This document shows, piece by piece, positions 60,392 to 64,000 of a stretch of 64,000 nucleotides of DNA; within the stretch, counting starts at the first letter, position 1; each line of letters starts with the position of its first letter. A program made the position numbers and the translations under genes. The notes beneath the pieces are model-generated. The model had not been told where the DNA came from, did no database searches, and was given only the letters and a program-made list of their open reading frames with translations. This stretch comes from Streptomyces filipinensis. GTDB lineage: Bacteria; Actinomycetota; Actinomycetes; Streptomycetales; Streptomycetaceae. The DNA is taken from contig NZ_BMTD01000014.1 of the NCBI RefSeq assembly GCF_014649495.1, positions 62,001 through 126,000 of the forward strand, read 5' to 3'.

Positions 60392-61221
60392 GGCTCGACG
60401 TCGTCACGATCTTCCCGGAGTACCTGGAGCCCCTCAACGTCTCCCTCGTCGGCAAGGCACGCGCGCGTGGGCAGCTCGACGTCCATGTGCACGACCTGCG
60501 GGAGTGGACGTACGACCGCCACAACACGGTCGACGACACCCCGTACGGCGGCGGCCCCGGCATGGTCATGAAGACCGACCCCTGGGGCGACGCCCTGGAC
60601 ACGGTCCTCGCCGACGGCTACGAGAGCGGCGCCCAGGCCCCCGCGCTGATCGTCCCCACCCCCAGCGGCCGGCCCTTCACCCAGGAACTGGCCGTCGAAC
60701 TCTCCGAGCGCCCGTGGCTGATCTTCACGCCGGCCCGCTACGAGGGCATCGACCGGCGTGTGATGGACGAGTACACGACCCGCATGCCCGTCTACGAGGT
60801 CTCCATCGGCGACTACGTGCTCGCCGGCGGCGAGGCCGCCGTACTGGTCGTCACGGAGGCCGTCGCCCGGCTGCTGCCCGGCGTCCTCGGCAACGCCGAG
60901 TCGCACCGCGACGACTCCTTCGCACCCGGCGCGATGGCCAGCCTCCTCGAAGGCCCCGTCTACACCAAGCCTCCCGTCTGGCGCGGCCGGGACATCCCGG
61001 ACGTGCTGCTCAGCGGCCACCACGGCAAGATCGCCCGCTGGCGCCGCGACGAGGCCCTCAGGCGCACGACCGCCAACCGGCCCGACCTGATCGAGCACTG
61101 CGATCCCAAGGCCTTCGACAAGAAGGACCGCGAGATGCTCTCCATCCTGGGCTGGGAGCCCGACCCGGAAGGGGAGCCGTACGGCCGATTTTGGCGGCGG
61201 GCCGAGGGCGTGGAAGAATAG
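60388..61221 (+). CDS. trmD: tRNA (guanine37-N1)-methyltransferase
   Basis: 277 residues. SPOUT-fold TrmD: MRLDVVTIFPEYLEPL at the N-terminus, DDTPYGGGPGMVMK at the knot, ARYEGIDRRVMDEY and SIGDYVLAGGEAAVLV. It methylates G37 to prevent frameshifting. The ATG overlaps the rimM stop. A CACGCGCGCGTG palindrome lies in codons 24-27. Confidence 0.96.
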   Translation: MRLDVVTIFPEYLEPLNVSLVGKARARGQLDVHVHDLREWTYDRHNTVDDTPYGGGPGMVMKTDPWGDALDTVLADGYESGAQAPALIVPTPSGRPFTQELAVELSERPWLIFTPARYEGIDRRVMDEYTTRMPVYEVSIGDYVLAGGEAAVLVVTEAVARLLPGVLGNAESHRDDSFAPGAMASLLEGPVYTKPPVWRGRDIPDVLLSGHHGKIARWRRDEALRRTTANRPDLIEHCDPKAFDKKDREMLSILGWEPDPEGEPYGRFWRRAEGVEE

Positions 61222-61356
61222 AGCGCTGTTGTGCGTCCGTCCGGCGTGCGCCCCTGCCGCAGGGGGACACGACGTCCGCCCCGACCCGCACACGGCTTCG
61301 TGCAAACACCTAGTTTCCGTTGATGACCTGTGGCATCAGCGAAGAAAGCAGACGAA

Positions 61357-61707
61357 ATGTCTCACCTGCTCGACTCCGTCGACGCCGCGTCGCTGCGCAG
61401 CGACGTCCCGGCCTTCCGCCCGGGCGACACCGTCAACGTCCACGTTCGCGTCATCGAGGGCAACCGCTCCCGTGTGCAGCAGTTCAAGGGCGTTGTGATC
61501 CGCCGCCAGGGCGCCGGTGTCCGCGAGACCTTCACGGTCCGCAAGGTCTCGTTCTCCGTCGGCGTCGAGCGCACCTTCCCGGTGCACACCCCGATCGTCG
61601 AGAAGATCGAGCTCGTCACCCGCGGTGACGTGCGTCGCGCCAAGCTGTACTACCTCCGTGACCTGCGCGGCAAGGCCGCGAAGATCAAGGAGAAGCGCGA
61701 GAGCTGA
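61357..61707 (+). CDS. rplS: 50S ribosomal protein L19
   Basis: 116 residues, standard length. Features: FRPGDTVNVHVRVIEGNRSR, QFKGVVIRRQG and the C-terminal KLYYLRDLRGKAAKIKEK. ATG 61357 is the start, preceded by AAAGCAGACGA. The 135-base gap before it contains the hairpin-prone stretch CCCCTGCCGCAGGGG and may be a leader. Confidence 0.97.
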   Translation: MSHLLDSVDAASLRSDVPAFRPGDTVNVHVRVIEGNRSRVQQFKGVVIRRQGAGVRETFTVRKVSFSVGVERTFPVHTPIVEKIELVTRGDVRRAKLYYLRDLRGKAAKIKEKRES

Positions 61708-61752
61708 GCGCTCGCCGGGATCCATGGCGGGGCGGGATAGCATCTCGCTCCG

Positions 61753-62454
61753 ATGGACACCGAAGCACAGCCGACGAAACGCGACCGCTCCTCCCACCCG
61801 GATTCCCCGGGGCCGGAGGAACGGTCGCGTTTCGCGTTGGTGGCGAGGGTCACCGACTGGCTGCCGGGCGGCCGGATCACCCTCACCCTCTTCGTCTGCC
61901 TGGTGTTTTTGCTGGTCCTCAACGCTTTCGTGGTGCAACCGTTCCAGATTCCGAGCGGATCCATGGAACAGGGTTTGAGGATCGGGGACCGCGTTCTCGT
62001 AAATAAGTTGGCATACCGTTTCGGTGCTCAGCCGCGCCGCGGGGATGTGATCGTGTTCGACGGCACGGGGTATTTCGGGGACGCGGACTACATCAAGCGC
62101 GTTGTCGGGGTGGGGGGAGACCATGTCGTCTGCTGTGACAAGGAGGGAAGGATCGAGGTGAACGGCCGCGCGGTCGACGAGTCGGCGTTCCTCTATCCGG
62201 GGGACAGTGCCTCCAGCGTGCCCTTCGACATCGCCGTGCCCGCCGGTCGCCTGTTCGTCCTCGGTGACCACCGCAGCGACTCCAGCGACTCCCGGGACCA
62301 TCTCGGCTCGCCCGGCGGCGGCATGATCCCGGTCGGTGACGTCATCGGGCGCGCCGACTGGATCCTGTGGCCCCGTGCCCACTGGACGCACCTGACCCGG
62401 CCGTCCGCCTACGCGCGCGTGCCCGCCGCCGCGGCGGAGGGCACCCATGGGTAA
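61753..62454 (+). CDS. sipW: Type I signal peptidase (SipW-like)
   Basis: 233 residues. One N-terminal membrane segment (about 43-60, ITLTLFVCLVFLLVLNAFVV) is followed by the catalytic serine in IPSGSMEQGLRIGDRV and the general-base lysine in YIKRVVGVGGDHV. The GDHRSDSSDSRDH box completes the active site. The 5' coding part contains a 20-bp inverted repeat that could regulate expression. ATG 61753 has a weak ribosome-binding site; a start near codon 30 is possible. First of at least three clustered sip genes after rplS. Confidence 0.9.
   Translation: MDTEAQPTKRDRSSHPDSPGPEERSRFALVARVTDWLPGGRITLTLFVCLVFLLVLNAFVVQPFQIPSGSMEQGLRIGDRVLVNKLAYRFGAQPRRGDVIVFDGTGYFGDADYIKRVVGVGGDHVVCCDKEGRIEVNGRAVDESAFLYPGDSASSVPFDIAVPAGRLFVLGDHRSDSSDSRDHLGSPGGGMIPVGDVIGRADWILWPRAHWTHLTRPSAYARVPAAAAEGTHG
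61775..61834 (+). promoter_or_regulatory. 20-bp inverted repeat inside the start of sipW
   Basis: CGAAACGCGACCGCTCCTCC (61775-61794) pairs with 61815-61834 at 19 of 20 positions, with a 20-base GC-rich loop. It begins 23 bases after the annotated sipW start and 68 bases after rplS. It could be an rplS terminator read through into sipW, a translation-control hairpin, or an indication that sipW starts downstream. Confidence 0.6.
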
Positions 62455-63538
62455 CCGCGGCAAGCCGCGCGGGGCGCCCAGCAGCCCCGCCGAAGATCTG
62501 CTCCCCACCGGGTCGCGCCGCGCCTCCGCGCCCAGCGGCGGCCGTACCCGCGCGGAGCGGCGGAAACTCCAGCGCAAGGTCAAACGCAAGCGCCGGCGTT
62601 CAGCCGTCCGGGAGATCCCCCTTCTGGTCGGTGTCGCCGTCCTCATAGCGCTGGTCCTGAAGACCTTCCTCGTCCAGGCCTTCGTGATCCCGTCCGGCTC
62701 GATGGAGCAGACGATCCGGATCGGCGACCGCGTCCTGGTCGACAAGTTCACCCCGTGGTTCGGCTCCAAGCCGCAGCGCGGGGACGTCGTGGTCTTCCAC
62801 GATCCGGGCGGCTGGCTGGCCGACGAGCAGACGGCCAAGAAGCACGACCCGGTCGTCGTCAAGCAGCTCAAGGAAGGCCTCACCTTCATCGGCCTGCTGC
62901 CGTCCGACAATGAGAAAGACCTGATCAAGCGGGTCATCGGGGTCGGCGGCGACCACGTCAAGTGCTGTGACGCGCAAGGCCGTGTCACCGTCAACGGCGT
63001 ACCGCTGACGGAAGGCGACTACCTCTATCCGGGGAACGAGCCGTCCGCCACGCCCTTCGACATCACCGTCCCCAAGGGCCGGCTGTGGGTGATGGGCGAC
63101 CACCGGGCCAACTCCGCCGACTCCCGCGCGCACCAGAACACCGACTACGGCGGCACGGTCTCCGAGAAGTCCGTCGTCGGCCGGGCCGTCGTCATCGGCT
63201 GGCCGGTCGGCCACTGGACACGTCTGCGGGAACCTAAAACCTTCGCAAGCGTCACCGACTCCGTGTCGCGTACGACCGCCGCTCCCCGGGCGTCGCATAG
63301 GGTTGCCTCCGAGAATCCGAACGGAATGACCGAGCTCCCGACCCCTGCGGAACTCCCGCTCGTTATGGGAGTGGTGGGCCTGCGTCGTGTGTGGGGCAGG
63401 CGGCGGCACAGAGTAAGGAGTTGGCGTGGGGGACGTGGCGGTTGGCGCACGGTCGGGGCACGACGGCGAGGAGCACCGCGGGCACCCCGTGGAAGCGAAC
63501 GCCCCCGTGCCGGACGGCGACATGACCTCAGAGAATGA
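62447..63538 (+). CDS. sipX: Type I signal peptidase (SipX-like)
   Basis: 363 residues. A basic N-terminus, membrane segment (about 58-77), catalytic IPSGSMEQTIRIGDRV, lysine in LIKRVIGVGGDHV, and GDHRANSADSRAH are intact. The final 60 residues are arginine- and glycine-rich and overlap the next sip gene by 113 bases in another frame, so a shorter original protein is suspected. ATG 62447 overlaps the sipW stop by 8 bases. Its longer linker compared with SipW is typical of SipX/SipY types. Confidence 0.88.
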   Translation: MGNRGKPRGAPSSPAEDLLPTGSRRASAPSGGRTRAERRKLQRKVKRKRRRSAVREIPLLVGVAVLIALVLKTFLVQAFVIPSGSMEQTIRIGDRVLVDKFTPWFGSKPQRGDVVVFHDPGGWLADEQTAKKHDPVVVKQLKEGLTFIGLLPSDNEKDLIKRVIGVGGDHVKCCDAQGRVTVNGVPLTEGDYLYPGNEPSATPFDITVPKGRLWVMGDHRANSADSRAHQNTDYGGTVSEKSVVGRAVVIGWPVGHWTRLREPKTFASVTDSVSRTTAAPRASHRVASENPNGMTELPTPAELPLVMGVVGLRRVWGRRRHRVRSWRGGRGGWRTVGARRRGAPRAPRGSERPRAGRRHDLRE

Positions 63539-64000
63539 ACCAGCGGGCGGCGACGGCAGGCCGGAGGACGGACAGCGGCCGACGACCGAGGACGCCCGTA
63601 CGGGCGATGCGGCCGGCCGGCCGAGGAAGCCACGCTCCTTCTGGAAGGAGCTGCCCATCCTCGTCGTCATCGCGCTGGTCCTGGCGCTGCTGATCAAGAC
63701 GTTCCTGGTGCAGGCGTTCTCGATCCCGTCCGCCTCGATGCAGAACACCCTCCAGGTGGGTGACCGCGTCCTGGTCGACAAGCTCACCCCGTGGTTCGGT
63801 TCCGAGCCGGAGCGCGGCGAGGTCGTCGTCTTCCACGACCCGAGCGGTTGGCTGAACGGCGAGCCGGCGCCGACCCCGAACCCGGTGCAGCGGGTCCTCA
63901 GCTGGATCGGCCTGATGCCGTCGGCCAACGAGAAGGACCTCATCAAGCGCGTGATCGGGGTCGGCGGCGACACGGTGCAGTGCAAGAACACCGGCCCGCT
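63426..64000 (+). CDS. Type I signal peptidase (SipY-like), truncated by window end
   Basis: The first 191 codons of a third signal peptidase. GTG 63426 follows AAGGAG at 5 bases. An acidic N-terminal tail leads to a membrane segment (about 78-96, LPILVVIALVLALLIKTFLV), the serine in IPSASMQNTLQVGDRV and the lysine in LIKRVIGVGGDTVQC. The C-terminus is off the right edge. It overlaps sipX by 113 bases. Confidence 0.9.
   Translation, partial: MGDVAVGARSGHDGEEHRGHPVEANAPVPDGDMTSENEPAGGDGRPEDGQRPTTEDARTGDAAGRPRKPRSFWKELPILVVIALVLALLIKTFLVQAFSIPSASMQNTLQVGDRVLVDKLTPWFGSEPERGEVVVFHDPSGWLNGEPAPTPNPVQRVLSWIGLMPSANEKDLIKRVIGVGGDTVQCKNTGP

Noticed and set aside
1..64000. CRISPR array, rRNA operon, plasmid origin or IS element
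   Set aside because: I read the window on both strands and found no regularly spaced repeats, rRNA sequence, origin or intact transposase.

Overview
The window is a high-GC actinobacterial chromosome segment, almost certainly from a Streptomyces. It shows GTG starts, extreme third-position GC, a HU protein with an H1-like lysine tail, CofC of coenzyme F420 synthesis, NsdA, a GlnR box with the amtB-glnK-glnD cluster, and a run of type I signal peptidases. The gene order from ndgR-leuCD to the sip cluster follows the S. coelicolor SCO5552-SCO5598 block as I remember it. Part of it (rpmB, fakA-like, recG, rnc, smc, ftsY, ffh, rpsP, KH protein, rimM, trmD, rplS) also echoes the Bacillus order.

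Layout. 1-11 kb: leucine biosynthesis with its IclR-type regulator, HU, F420 and phospholipid genes (cofC, plsC-like, gpsA), ddl, a lipoprotein, a stand-alone Lrp ligand domain, thiL-thiD. 11-15.3 kb: an apparent insertion of a large AfsR-type ATPase regulator and a flavin monooxygenase. 15.4-25 kb: rpmB, fakA-like gene and recG, with an Hsp90-like gene and a very large TPR gene inserted between the last two. 25-30 kb: rsmD, coaD, a coiled-coil protein, YceD-rpmF-rnc, mutM. 30-34.7 kb: accessory stretch with an HxlR regulator and flavodoxin, small orphan genes, an integrase remnant, a secreted CAP protein, acylphosphatase and a coiled-coil mini-protein. 34.9-48.5 kb: smc, glucose permease, a transpeptidase-like lipoprotein lacking its active site, LLM oxidoreductase, NCS1 permease, ftsY, a Prim-Pol-like protein, nsdA. 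48.7-64 kb: GlnR-boxed amtB-glnK-glnD, ffh, an FtsH paralogue, a methyltransferase, a SprT-like protein, rpsP-KH-rimM-trmD, rplS, and signal peptidase genes running off the right edge.

How it works together: much of the window is housekeeping for ribosome, SRP and secretion (L28, L32, S16, L19, RimM, TrmD, RNase III, Ffh, FtsY, three signal peptidases), chromosome upkeep (SMC, HU, RecG, MutM) and nitrogen sensing. Several transcription units end in clear hairpin terminators, some shared by convergent genes.

The most unusual items are six alternating ACGGTC/GACCGT half-sites at 10-11 bp spacing before thiL; a 12-base palindrome CACGCGCGCGTG found at least six times, always in the same codon phase; the Hsp90-like/TPR overlapping pair; the degenerate transpeptidase-like lipoprotein; a 20-bp inverted repeat inside the start of the first signal peptidase gene; and a perfect 20-bp palindrome upstream of the CAP protein.
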